Shown here piece by piece: positions 43,107 through 54,948 of a stretch of 64,000 bases of DNA (positions within the stretch are counted from its first letter, which is position 1; every line of letters starts with the position of its first letter). Made by a program: the position numbers and the translations under genes. Source of the stretch: Panonychus citri. Lineage: Eukaryota; Arthropoda; Arachnida; Trombidiformes; Tetranychidae. A model generated the notes under the pieces. The model searched no databases, was not told the origin of the DNA, and was given only the letters and a program-made list of their open reading frames with translations. The stretch lies in contig NW_026515468.1 in NCBI RefSeq assembly GCF_014898815.1, forward strand, positions 372,001 through 436,000. Direction: 5' to 3'.

Positions 43107-46100
43107 GCTTTCTTTCTGTCATCGAGTCTTCTTACAGAATTTTTTGTTTTCATCATCTTCATCTTTTTCCATCACTGTCTCATCTTCTTTTCCCTTCTCT
43201 TTCCGTTTTTCATCATCTCTCATCATCCTCTTTTTCTTTATCCTTCTTTTACTCTTTTCTTCTTGCTAAATGATGTATTCAAAATTTTTCGTCTTCTCTT
43301 TCTACTCACCATCTTTATTTCTTCTCTGTGTCTCTCTTGCTCTTTAGCTTCATCATCTTTCATTCATTTCTTTTCTAGAGGGAGAGAGAGGATAAAGATG
43401 ATGATGAAAAAGGTTTCTAGTAATAGAAGATATCAATTCGTCCAACAAAAAATAGATGAGAGACAAATAGGATCAACCTTGAGCCCGAAAATTAGGATTA
43501 CAATGAAAAAACTTTATTTCTTGTTTTGGGGATTAACTCACATGGGGAGAGAGAGAGAGAGAGAAGGATGAAGATGTAGATGGAAATGGAAATGATGAAG
43601 AGAGTGGGTGAAAGAGATAGAGAGAGAGAAAGATATTCGAACAAGATGTAGACAGATGAGTAGATAGAGTAAGATGATGAATTTCATTGTGCGATGATAT
43701 AATAAGAGGGAATTGAAGATAAGCGAATAGCTGAAAAGCTAAAAACATGGTAAATCGGGTTAGAGATAAAAAGAAGAAGGAATTTGTTCACAAAGATGAA
43801 AAGCAATCCACTGAGAGATGACGGATGCTTCTTTCTCCCTCATCCTCATCCTTATCATCATCATCTCTAATTGAGTCGCAAGTAAAAGAAGGATGAGAAA
43901 GAGAGTGTAACTTTCCAGATGATGAAAATGAGAAGGTGATGATGAGTTTGCATGCAAAGTAATTAGAAAGTCGCTCTATTTATCAATATCATACTCTTTT
44001 ATCACTTTTCGGATAAATCATCATAGTCATCAAGTTTTATCATCCTTAAGAAGATGAGGTTAAGTCGCAAAAAAAACAGTTGATAGTTAGCAGCTAATTA
44101 AGGTCTCTATCAATGTATTAATGCATTTATATGTATGTACATTTGAAATTTGTCTTCAAATGCATCATCCTCATCATAATAATCACCATAATCATCATAA
44201 TCATCATCATCATCTCTTTCACTAGATAAAGAAAGTATCTGTATATGTATGAAAACAAAAGGAACTGAGAAGAAGAAGATAAAAAAGAAAAGGAAATGAT
44301 ACAGAAAGCAAAGTAAGAGGAAGAAGATGATGAGAAGAAGAAAAAAAGTAAATGAAAGATGAAAAGAAAGGGAAACATATAAAAGTAATTCAACTAAATT
44401 AGATGATGAGGATGATGAAGAAAAAAAACATTCCACTTCTCATCCTCATCTTCTTGGTTCACCTAAAATCAACAAAGACACATCCTCACATTCATATTCA
44501 TACAACAAACCCATAGATTTTTGTATACAAACATATAGTGTTTAATATCTCACCCATAGAATTGAACATGCAAATTAATGTTAATGATGAAGATGAAGAT
44601 GAAGATGATTATGATGATGAGTGAGTTTAGCAGTAAATTGTATATTTATGTCGTATTCATATCTCACTCATTTAGTGAATCCATTTATCCTACAAGACGA
44701 GAAATTATCATTACATAAGAGAAAAACTTTTTTTTTCTATCAACTTTTCTGTACGATTATTATTATTTTAAGTAACATCATTTTGCTCACTCACACAAGT
44801 AATTTACAAATCTCTTTTTTGTCATCATCTTTTTGTCTTCAATCGTTTTCACTTTCCTTAATAACTTATCATCATAATCATCTTCATCTTGCTCATCATC
44901 ATCATCATCATCATAAGTAAATTTGCTTCATTAAGAAGATGTTACTTTTTCCTCTTCCGTTTCTTGTATGTTTATTAATTTACTAATCTACAGAAATTAA
45001 CATTGAATTATTATTATGATACATTAAATGATTTGGATTAGCTTTTAGTTTGTTTTTACTTGATTAACAACAATCAACTTTCATAGTAACTCATTAGTGA
45101 GATACACACACACTTAGAATGTTGTATCTAAACTAATTAAATTAATTAACTTAATGCAAATGTTTCATAGTGTCCATAATCATGATGATGATGATTAGAT
45201 TAATTTATAATGTGTTTTTATGTTTTCTTTTTGGTCTAAGGTTTGCTAACAATTAAATTAATCATTTACGTTATAGTTACAATTAACCATTGATAACTTT
45301 GTATATCAGCTGTTTAATTTACTCTTGAGGATAATGAGTAAATTTTTAATTGTTGTTTGGTTTTCATCCTCCTGTCAATTAACTGTTGTTATTATTATCA
45401 TCATATTGCTCTCACTATGTATTAAAATGCTCACTCTCTCTCTCTCTCTCTCTCTCTTCCTGTTGAACTGTCGGTCAAACTTGGTCAACCCTTTAATTTA
45501 ATTGTTACAATTTACAGGATAACACAATTAGGTTACGATAGTTGATCAATAACAACAATAAGTATAAACAGATGAAAACTAACAACCATTGGTAATCATA
45601 TGAAATAAGTTTCTCCAATCAACTTTAACTCCATAGGGCCAATCAAGAGTATCCAACTATTTATATTGAAAATAGTGTTAATGGTCAATCTATTTATTGT
45701 TTGTGTTACGCTTCCAAGAGTTTATCCTTTTACACTCTTTCATCATCATTATCATCATTATCTTCATCATCCATCTAACTTTTTTCCTTTCAATCAATTG
45801 TCTCTATTGGTTTAATACTTTTCCTTTTACTTAATTGTGCTTGGGGAAGAGGAGGAGATGGAGGTTGAGGTGGTGATGGTGGTGGTGGGGTTGACCAGAA
45901 GATTGAGCTAAATGGGTTACAATGCAGCAGAAAATACATATAACTCATAGTCTTCAGACCATCATCATCATCCTCAACTTTTCCCTTGTCATCATCATCC
46001 TTTTATAGTTAGTTAATTGATAGCTTAAGTCTTGACCATGAATAGGTTGATATTATAAAAGATTGACCAGTAAATGTTTACTCAAAATACGATAACAATT

Positions 46101-46441
46101 ATCATGATGATGATAATAATAATAATGTAATTGTTCAGGTAAAACTTTGTCTGTTTGATTGAAAGTGATGATGATAATGATGATTGAAATTATATATAAA
46201 TCATTATGTTGATGATGATTGGAAATGTAATATATTGAACAGAAACATGAAAACAGTTACATGAATGATGATGTTGAAATGATGCTTTTTAAAAATTAAT
46301 AATTGCATCAACTTTACTACCTTTTGACTTAGTTTTTAAAAATCCAATAGGTTGATTGGTTTATCCTCATCACTTGAATTTATCATCTATGATATAAAAT
46401 ATATGAATGTAGATGAAAAGTGGAAAATATAATTTTCTGTA

Positions 46442-46510
<69 letters not shown>

Positions 46511-47061
46511 AAGTGTATATACACATCATCAAATTCATCATCATGATTCAGTTGATAGTATATACATAATATATTTATTATCAGGTTTTCTATCTTCTTC
46601 ATTGAATGACAACAACCCTGAAGATTGAGGATGAAGATGATGAAGATGTTGAGTATAAGGATGATGCCAAGAGATGAGGAACGATGGAGCTGGGAAGTAA
46701 GAAGCAAATTGAATTGAATCAAGTGAAAAACTGAATGTGAAATGAGTTTGTTGGGAAAAGTGTTTTTTAAACAAGGGAGAAAATGATGATAAAAATGATG
46801 AGAATGAAATGGAAAAAAAGATGAAAAGTCCTCTTCCTATGGAAAAGTCTAAACAAGATAATGTACAAGTTGTTTTCTTCCCTGTTTATAATACATGAGA
46901 TGAAGTAGAAAAAATCAAGAAACGTCTCGATAAAATTGAGAAAATTTCATCCTCATCCTTTTCTACATGACTCACCCCCTTATCTCCATCCTCTTACTCT
47001 TCTCTCTTTTGTTCCATCCTCATCTTGACCAGAAAAACTTTTTTCTCTCATTTTTATATTC

Positions 47062-47092
<31 letters not shown>

Positions 47093-50000
47093 ACTTTCTC
47101 TCTTTACCAATGAATCTGTATTAACTTAAGGTCTTTTTCAATCAATTCCAAGTCAACCGATTTGTTCAAGTCTTTTTTACTATTTTTTTCTGCATCATCA
47201 TCTTCATCCCATCTTCTCTATGTATCATCATCTCTTATCGATCTTCATCTTGTCGTGGGCAATACTTTTTATTTTATTCTTTTATCATCTTCTCTCTCTC
47301 TCTCTCTCTCTCATTCACTTTCTCCAATGGTGTGAACACCATTCCGATAATGATGATATTGACCTGGATAAAAAAGTGAACTTTTTTTTTGTCAACCAAA
47401 AATTGAGATTTATGGTTCAGTCTCTCTCTCTCTCTTTCACTGGACATTACCTTACAGTCTACTTTTATTTTCATCTCTTTTTTTCTCATCATTATCATCA
47501 TCATTTTCAAGATACTTGAGTTTAAGAAAGAAAAAAAGACAGAGAAATACGAAAGAGATGTTCAAATGTCTCTTCCAGGCGATCATCTTTTATCCAAGTG
47601 ATGATCCCTTTTCTTGTCTTCATCTTCTCTTTCTTTCCTCATCCTAATCTCTTCTTGTTTCTTTCAACAATTTTTTCTCTTCATCCGAATCATCTTCTTC
47701 ATCATTATCTTTCTTATCCTCTTTCTTTTTTCATCTCTCTCTCTCTCTCATCTTCCCTTTGTAATGATAATACATGGTTAAGTGTTAGTGTTTTTTGCTT
47801 GCTCTTCATCATTATCATCATCATCTTCCCATGTTCATATACAGTTTATCGAATGCTATTTATGACCTGACAAATGATGATTGACTGAAATTCAACAAGA
47901 GCGAGGTCATCCCACCCTCTTCCCATGTAATACTAACCTTCCTCCTCCCACTCTCTCCCTTGTCTTAAACACCAACATTGTATTTAACCAACTTGTTTCC
48001 GATCCTTTCAAGAAACTCATGTTTCCTTTTTCTCACAACAATAATATCATCGCCATCCTCATCACCAACAATAACTGTAACTTCATCTTTTAATATGTTT
48101 CAGTTAATTCCTGTTTCTAATTTAATTACTAGTTTAAAAAGGAAATAGTCTTTTTTTTCATTCTCATAGTTACACAATTCTGAATGAATCCCATGAAAAA
48201 GGGCAAAGGATTGTAATGATTTAGTCTAATGATGAAAATTAAATTATCATCATTAATATAAATCTTATCAATGTTAACATGACGACTTTTTTAAATCAAA
48301 GTTGTGAAAATTGTCATTAATCAATTAGATGATAAATGAACAGGATGAGAGAGAGAGAGAGAGAGAGAGAGACAAGATGATGACTAAAAAAGCATCAATT
48401 AGAATCTTCTGTATAATAGTTAGAATGATGCAAAAAAGGATGAGGATGGAAAATGTTATCTAATATCTTATTATTAGTATAATAATTATTATGATTAAGG
48501 TGATGGTGTTGATGATTAGGTTGAGGTTATTGTCTTTGTGTGAGTGTTTCTTTTGATAATGAAAAGTAACGAGTCGAAGAAAATAAAAAAAAATCATCTT
48601 CATCTTAGAGTCAAAAGTAGTATTAATGATGATGATGAGAAGGAATCACGATTATAAGTGAGAAAAAAGCTCATCATCTTTATTGTCAAAGACGATCTCG
48701 ATTTTTTTGTTCATCCCTCATCATCATAGAGAAAGATGATAACGTCAAGTATGAAAAAAAGCTTAACTCATAGAGAAACATCATTTATTACATCAATGAC
48801 AATCTACTTTTTTCTGTGTTCATCTCCATCCTCATCCTCATCTTCAAGTAAACTTGAAATCCTCCTCCTTTCAAACCAAACTTACACTGTTAATTAAAGA
48901 TTCTGCCTCTAAGACTGAGTAAATCTTTTGTTAATTAAATGTGAATTGCGGAAGACAAGCAAGAGAGAGAGAGAGAGAGAGAGTTTCAATCTCATCTTCA
49001 TCTTCATCTTCATCCTGATCATCACCATCACCTCTTAATTCTGACAATCCTCTTGATTGCTTGTAATTCCTTGTGGATGAAATCAATGAGATCACAACAG
49101 AGTATTTATACTCAGGGTATATTATCCTTCATGTTAACCTCAGTTTGGAACTTTTCTCTCTCTCTCTCATTCTTTGATTCTCCACTTGAATTGTAACTTG
49201 TCAACAAAAGTATCAGAATTAAATTGCAATTTGATTAACCAATCACCTTGATCTTGATTACCTTCAATCCCGATCCAATGATAATAAGCATTAAATCAAA
49301 ATGGTTTAGCACTGAAAGTTGTTGAAATAGTTTCTCCCTCTCACCATATTATATCATCTTCATCATCTACATCATGTTTTATCATCATCATCAATTTATT
49401 TTACCCCAAGGGTTCAATTACAATTGTTTTTAATTACCATTCATTGAACTGAATTGAATTAGTTTTTGAAACTTTTTTTTTCTCTTCATCATTTATATTA
49501 CAAACTTTTTTTTTCTATTATTTATTTTTCATTTGCTACTTATTGCAAACACTATTTTAATCATGATGATGATGATTAACTTCGTAAATAAGTTGTCAGA
49601 TGAATTAATTAATTGATTTGAAATGTTTTGATTATACCAATTAATAATCAAGTTGATTTGTTAACTAACAGGTTTACAAGATTAATCAAAAAATTATATT
49701 TTCCTCAATCAATCGTAATCAACACAAGTGAATATATATTTTTCATCCTCATCATTTGATTACCCAAATGTTATATCACTTTATCTGTTAGTTGATTAAA
49801 TTGATTGTATTTATGATGAAGATGATGATGATTTTTTTTGTTATACCCTGATGATAATATTTAAATTGTATTGTCAATTTAAATTGCAAACCACTTCAAT
49901 TATATTGCTCTGGGTAACCTGTTTTTGCATAGAGTGAAAGTCTTGTCAAAAAAATTGAATGAATGTCTATTGAAACTTTCTAGAAATACAAAGGGAGGAT

Positions 50001-51885
50001 GAGGAAAAGATGAGGATGACTTTTGATGTATTAAAATAATGATTCTAAGGAGGAGAAGGTAAAAGAAGACTTTGGGATGATGATGATGATCATCATCTTC
50101 TCTCTCTCTCTTTCTCTCTTTATGCTTTGCATCAAAGGTTCCATTCAATTGTATGAGGTAAAAATTCACTTGACAATAACATTGGAGTAAATTCATGTTC
50201 ATCTTGAATTGGAATAACTTTAAGAATAAATCGAATTGAATTTTGCATACAAACCTCATCTCAATCTGTGATCTACAGATGATGATAATGATGCTGATGA
50301 TGAAAATGGTCTCCTCCTTTTTATTTATACCATTTAAATGCTACATGTTAAGGTGTAGGTTGTTGTAGGATGTGTTTAGTTTGCAAGGACACTTAGTTAC
50401 CAGCATCAGTTAACTATCATCTCGTCATGATGATCATGAGAAATGATGCAAAAAAAGAGGCAAAAGTTGAAAGATGCAAAGTTAAATCATCTTCTTGTGC
50501 TTTTTTTATTATCATTATTATTATTCTTGCAAATATACATCACTAAAGGTCTGTAGATTACCCTGTGTGTGTGTGTGTATTTATGGTGATATGCAAATTA
50601 GAAGTTGATTTGAATGGTTGATTGTTTGTGTTCATAAGCTGAAGAAGCTGAAAAGTATCAACAACAATCAACATCAGTTGGGGTAGGAAAAGATTTACAA
50701 AATTGCATATAAACACTTTGACACAACTCTGTTAGTCCATCTTGCTTCGTACATGTTGTTGTCCTCATCTTTTATCTTCATCTTCATCTTTTATCATCTC
50801 ATCTCCATAATCTTTATCATGACTCTGTTTCTTATCTTGATTTGATATTATTATTACTTTTTCTTACTCTCAATGAGATGATAAAATTGCAACTCATTTC
50901 CGTTTCTCTTATAGTTTTTAGCTTTTCCATGTAAAATTCAATGCCCTAGATTATTTTTCATTATTATTATCGTATCACTTTGTTATATTATGTTTTTATA
51001 TATTCACCATGATTCCTAAGTAATATATTGATTACATGGAGAGAGAGAGAGAAAATGAATTTTCTTCAATGTTTTTTTATATACAAAAAATTTTCTTATT
51101 TTTGATAGACTTTTTTTTTCTCATTTTGTTGAGAAAATTTTCCTCGACAAATCATTCAAATAACCTGTCAACACTTTGGTATGTCAACTACATACAGTGT
51201 GCACCCTGACACCATATTAAATATTATAATATTCAACATAGATGAGAGATGCTGTATGTTAGTTTTTTTCCTCTCACTCAGGGTGGGAGAGAGAGAGTGG
51301 GAATCATTTCATGCTGACAAATATATGTAATAGTTTTGCATCTTACAGAAAAAAATACGTTTTCATCATTCGTTTTTTTTCCTCCTGTTTAATGTTATTT
51401 GCTATATGGATTCATTCATATTTTTACTTGTAATATAAACTGTTCAGTTGATTTAGTTACTTTTAACAACAATTTAAAGTTTAAATTATCATAATCATCT
51501 CAATCATCATCAAACATCATCATCTTGATGCTTCTTCTTGTACTGATTGTTGTTTATTATTGTTGTTGTTACAAGATCTGGTTGCCCTTTAGCTTTGGAG
51601 CATCTTCCGTTTTCATCTAACTTTATTTCTCTATCATCATCTTAGCCTCATCATTATCATCTTTCTATTGCAATTTTATGATGCTAAACGGACATTGCTA
51701 ACCGGAAACAGAGGGAACTCTTTAACTTTTACAATGATGATGATGGGGATGAGGATGATGATAGGGATGCTTGATATGTATAACTGTCCTTGTGGAAATT
51801 TAACTTTGAAAAGGATGAAGAAGATGATGATACAGAATTGGAAGATTGTGTTTAGTGAGAAAGAGGAGGAAAAGGAAGGAGAAAT

Positions 51886-51919
<34 letters not shown>

Positions 51920-53486
51920 GAAGGTGAGACAGATGATGTTAAGGCGATGTTATAATATCTCAAGTGATGGATGGTTGTGTCCATTGGTCGAGTAGTTTAA
52001 TAAATGAGTTTTTACTAGCCTTAAAATATTACGTATCCATTTAATATATATGTATGTTTGTTCAGTATTTTCATGATAATCATGATGATGGGTGATACAT
52101 ACATTCAGGGTGAGTATGAGAATCAGTGAAAGGCGAGTGGGTGGATAAGGGGAGTGTAAGAAAAAAAATAGGAGACTAACATTTTTGGGTTGATATTATT
52201 GTTAAATGTTATTATCATTATTACCCTTGCCTTGATTTTCATTTTCATCATCATTACTATTATCATCATCTTGTTGTTCATTATAATCATTATTAATCTT
52301 GCTCAATGAATCTCATATTATCATGAGTATCTTGTTCCTGTGTAACTATCCTAATAATCATCTACATCATCTCAATCTCAATCTTTATCAAATTAACACC
52401 CAGAGTCCGTTTATTTCAATGTAAATGAATAGAAAAAATTTTCATGATAAACAGAGCGAGAGGAAAACAATGAGATGATGATGATGATGATGAAAATGAT
52501 GAAATTCCTTCGGAAATTATATGTTACCATGAAAGATGAGGATGAAAAAAGCTAAATTCTGGTAAAATAATCATGTTAACTTCAAGTTTTAATTTAATTC
52601 ACTCTTTCAGGTTATTACACCTCTTTGGGTGTTTTTTTCCAATTACAATTACAATTAACTTTTTCTAATTAACATCGGTCTGATTTTTTTTTCTTCTTCT
52701 TTCTGATCTTTACATGTTTCTCATCATCCGCATCATCATCATGATAAATATCTGACATTTACTCTGGCAACTGATGTTATCTATCAACTATCATCTTGGA
52801 AACAATTAACTAATACTTTTTGTCTTATGCTTAATTTGGATTAATTAATTAACTGATTACAGTTTTATGCAAGATGTAACCAATTCAACTCCATCAATTT
52901 GTGATTCATCAATCGGTTTTAAAGATCAGAAACTGGTCTGGGGACAGAGTGTCCATCTTTCCTGTACCGGACGATATCAAGATATTGAACCGTTAATTAG
53001 TGAAACTGGTCCGATTAAATGGTTTCACTCTCGAAATGAAAGGTCAACACCTTTTGAGGTTATTCCTCGACGGGATAAGTTTATTGTTACAAATGATAAT
53101 GGACTGGTTATCCTTGGAGTGACCGATCGGGAATCAGGTCGATATGAATGTAAATTAGGCTCAAATACGCTAAGTCGTCATAATATAACTGTTGATGCAA
53201 GTAAGTTATTCGTGTGGTTAATTTTGATTACTGACCACTTGACATATATATTATCATGGTCAAGCAGTTTTACTAATTGTTTTTCTTTTACCTGTTTTAA
53301 TCAACAGAAACTTGTACAGCCATGAATGAAGCTGAATATCGTAAAGTATATGCTGATTGGTGCCATGAGTTTGAAAGGTACAAAAGCGCAATGAAATCTT
53401 GGCAAACTAAACAAAAATGCGCTCAAAGAGTGAAAAGTTGCCGCGATAAATGTGATGCAGCGGATTTCCAATTAACTGGACCATAG
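27392..53486 (+). CDS. Sema2a: Semaphorin-2A-like secreted axon guidance protein (7 coding exons)
   Basis: Coding exons are 27392-27482, 28140-28727, 29469-29590, 41326-41434, 42061-42763, 52863-53200 and 53308-53486. All have GT-AG borders and join in frame to 709 residues, close to the roughly 720 of fly Sema-2a. Residues 1-20 (MWINFLVICVINCYYLTNGF) look like a signal peptide. The sema domain starts near REFSCGKLYYRTFH (residue 34) and includes YVCGTNAHYPKDWVI, GLYSGTVADFTKADSVIFRT, KYDSKWLDKPNFVGS, EYINCG and GEFPFYFNEI. A PSI module follows (about 506-538, CIRDPYCGWD), then one Ig domain with cysteines 572 and 634, then a short basic tail. No membrane segment is seen, so it is secreted. 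The family binds plexin B and guides axons. I chose ATG 27392 (ACCATGT) because the hydrophobic leader begins there; an in-frame ATG at 27302 is the alternative. Upstream untranslated exons may exist. Confidence 0.96.
27483..28139 (+). other. Sema-2a intron 1
   Basis: This 657-bp phase-1 intron begins GTTTGT and ends in a long pyrimidine tract and CTTCTAG. It consists mostly of CT-rich low-complexity sequence. The open frames inside it are Ser/Leu/Phe-rich shadows of that composition. Joining across it gives a continuous ...RHHREHVREFSCG. Confidence 0.9.
28728..29468 (+). other. Sema-2a intron 2
   Basis: This 741-bp phase-1 intron begins GTAAGT and ends TCCTCAG. Splicing restores the conserved sema-domain string KWLDKPNFVGSYDIGD. 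No other feature is seen apart from TTATTA and CT-rich low complexity. Confidence 0.93.
30497..30522. repeat. (GA)n microsatellite in Sema-2a intron 3
   Basis: A 26-bp GA run on the sense strand of the intron. Confidence 0.95.
37194..37219. repeat. (AG)n microsatellite in Sema-2a intron 3
   Basis: A GA run followed within 20 bp by GACGCCATTTTG, a possible YY1/Pho word. Confidence 0.94.
41435..42060 (+). other. Sema-2a intron 4
   Basis: This 626-bp phase-1 intron begins GTAAGT and ends TTTAATCAG. Splicing gives FNEIQHIYKHPDDNSKFYA, matching the family. The interior is CT- and CATC-rich, with nothing else recognised. Confidence 0.93.
43063..43103. repeat. (TC)n microsatellite in Sema-2a intron 5
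   Basis: A 41-bp uninterrupted TC run, 300 bp after the exon 5 donor site. Confidence 0.97.
45434..45459. repeat. (CT)n microsatellite in Sema-2a intron 5
   Basis: A 26-bp CT run. Confidence 0.94.
45844..45891 (+). other. G-rich island, possible two-tier G-quadruplex
   Basis: An unusual G-rich patch in AT-rich intron DNA, with many GG pairs and two GGGG runs, ending in a GGTGGTGGTGGGG-like stretch on the sense strand. It could form a G-quadruplex in the nascent Sema-2a transcript. It may also be a degenerate GGT/GAG repeat. Confidence 0.5.
46446..46508. repeat. (TC)n microsatellite in Sema-2a intron 5, 63 bp
   Basis: The longest uninterrupted dinucleotide run in the window. Confidence 0.98.
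47062..47088. repeat. (CT)n microsatellite in Sema-2a intron 5
   Basis: A 27-bp CT run inside a wider pyrimidine-rich stretch. Confidence 0.94.
48347..48372. repeat. (GA)n microsatellite in Sema-2a intron 5
   Basis: A 26-bp GA run. Confidence 0.95.
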
Positions 53487-54290
53487 GAAACAATTAACTT
53501 AATCATCAGTCCCACCAAATGATTAACTATCAACAACAAATGCAACTCGATGCAAAAACTTTGAAATATCATGAGACACACAATCTTTTTTTATATTATT
53601 ATTATTATCCAAGAAATATCAACACGATTGATATTGTAAATTAACTAATTTCCCATCCCATTGATCAGAATTCTGAATGTAAATTATTGTAAACAATTTA
53701 ATTGATCACAAATTGTATAAATTTAAATTTTTTTTCCTTGTAAATATTATCACAATTGAGAATTGTCAATTAATGTGACAAAGAAACGAAGAGATTTAAA
53801 AATCAACTGTAACAATTAATTACAAAACTAATTCATTTCTTTGTTTTTTTTTCTATGCAAAAACAAATCAACAATTTGCAATAAAAAAAAAACGTAAAAA
53901 CAATTAACTAATTACCTTGAATCTCTCTCTCTAATCAATAACAACAATCAAACAATTAATTATTTACCAGAATGAAAAACATAAACAAAGAAGAAAAAAG
54001 TCAAAAGGTTAAATAAAGTCTAGTTGATTAACTAATTACCAAAAGAAAAGATAAAAACAAATCAATTCTAATCTCAGGTAAACAATTAAATTTAATTCCA
54101 ACGAAGAAGCAAAAACAATTAGAAAACAAATAATTACTGATAATATACAAGAGAATTTCCTTCCTTATGTAAATACAATTTCCAATCATTAAAATCAACT
54201 AATTATCGAACAATCAACCAGTAATTAGTCATATTAACCAAGAAAAGAAAAGAAAATGAGTTAATTGTTATGATTGAAAAGTTTTCGAAA
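53487..54290 (+). other. Sema-2a 3' untranslated and intergenic stretch
   Basis: After the TAG stop the sequence is AT-rich and dense in CAATTAA words. AATAAA signals occur at 53880-53885 and 54012-54017, so the transcript probably ends in this interval. The next gene's promoter-like motif begins near 54.3 kb, so the intergenic gap is small. Confidence 0.6.
53739..53746 (+). promoter_or_regulatory. Pumilio-type recognition element in Sema-2a 3' UTR
   Basis: TGTAAATA matches the UGUANAUA consensus of Pumilio-family RNA-binding proteins. It lies about 250 bases after the stop codon and before the first AATAAA, so it would be inside the mature 3' UTR. An 8-base match in AT-rich sequence can arise by chance. 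Confidence 0.3.
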
Positions 54291-54321
54291 AAAAAATCGA
54301 CGTTTTAGTGACTTTTCCCTT

Positions 54322-54380
54322 CGATAGATGGCGACACCTAATGTACCGTTTTCGAAGAAAAGAAAAGAGAAAATTTTTTC
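54322..54380 (+). promoter_or_regulatory. Promoter-like motif cluster upstream of the CXXC gene
   Basis: CGATAGATGGCGAC sits at 54322-54335, TTTTCGAA at 54349-54356 and GAGAAAATTTTTTC at 54367-54380. The same three elements in the same order precede Sema-2a at 26765-26843. The AGATGGCG core resembles CTCF or YY1/Pho sites, and the leading CGATA resembles BEAF-32 sites of Drosophila. It lies about 620 bp before the predicted ATG, leaving room for an untranslated exon. A possible donor (CTTG|GTAACG) is seen near 54451. Confidence 0.45.
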
Positions 54381-54948
54381 TCTCTTCTCTTTAAAGGAAA
54401 AAGATGTTTAAAGTGAGCGGGTCACCGAAGTCCCGAAAATCCAGAACCTTGGTAACGGTTTTTTCTACTTTCACTTTTTTTGTGTCTCACTTTCAGCCTT
54501 TTAATTGTGATTCTAATTAATTTTATGTTTTGTTTTCTCTTGTTACCTTTTTGATTTTTGTTCCTTAATTTGTTACAATTAAATGTAATCCAACTAAACC
54601 ATTGGTACCCGAAGATTGGTTTGTTTATGTTACCAATCTCTCTCTAGTTTTTTGTTTCTCTCTCTCTCTGTCTAATTAGTAAATTAATTTTGTTCTTTTC
54701 TCTTTCAAAGTCTATTCTCTTTCTTTCCTCTCTTCCTTTTTAACATTATATATACAATCTTTCTTTCTTTCTTCTCTTTCTTTCTGTCCCTCTTTCCAAT
54801 TTTTTCTTCTTTCTTCTCTTCTACTAACATACATTTTATACACTACATATTATATATATTTAGGTATACTATTGTTAACTGTATTGTTTGGTGTTGATAT
54901 ATTACAAGGTATATCTGGTCTTTTGTTGGTGTTAGTTTTGTGTATCTA

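Larger units (their letters stand above)
42764..52862 (+). other. Sema-2a intron 5 (about 10.1 kb)
   Basis: This phase-2 intron begins GTACGT and ends TGATTACAG. It separates the PSI-encoding exon from the Ig-encoding exon. No nested gene is seen. It carries the longest microsatellite in the window (CT, 46446-46508), others at 43063-43103, 45434-45459, 47062-47088, 47291-47312, 48347-48372 and 48962-48983, and a G-rich island at 45844-45891. The rest is AT-rich with GAT/ATC clusters. Confidence 0.9.
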
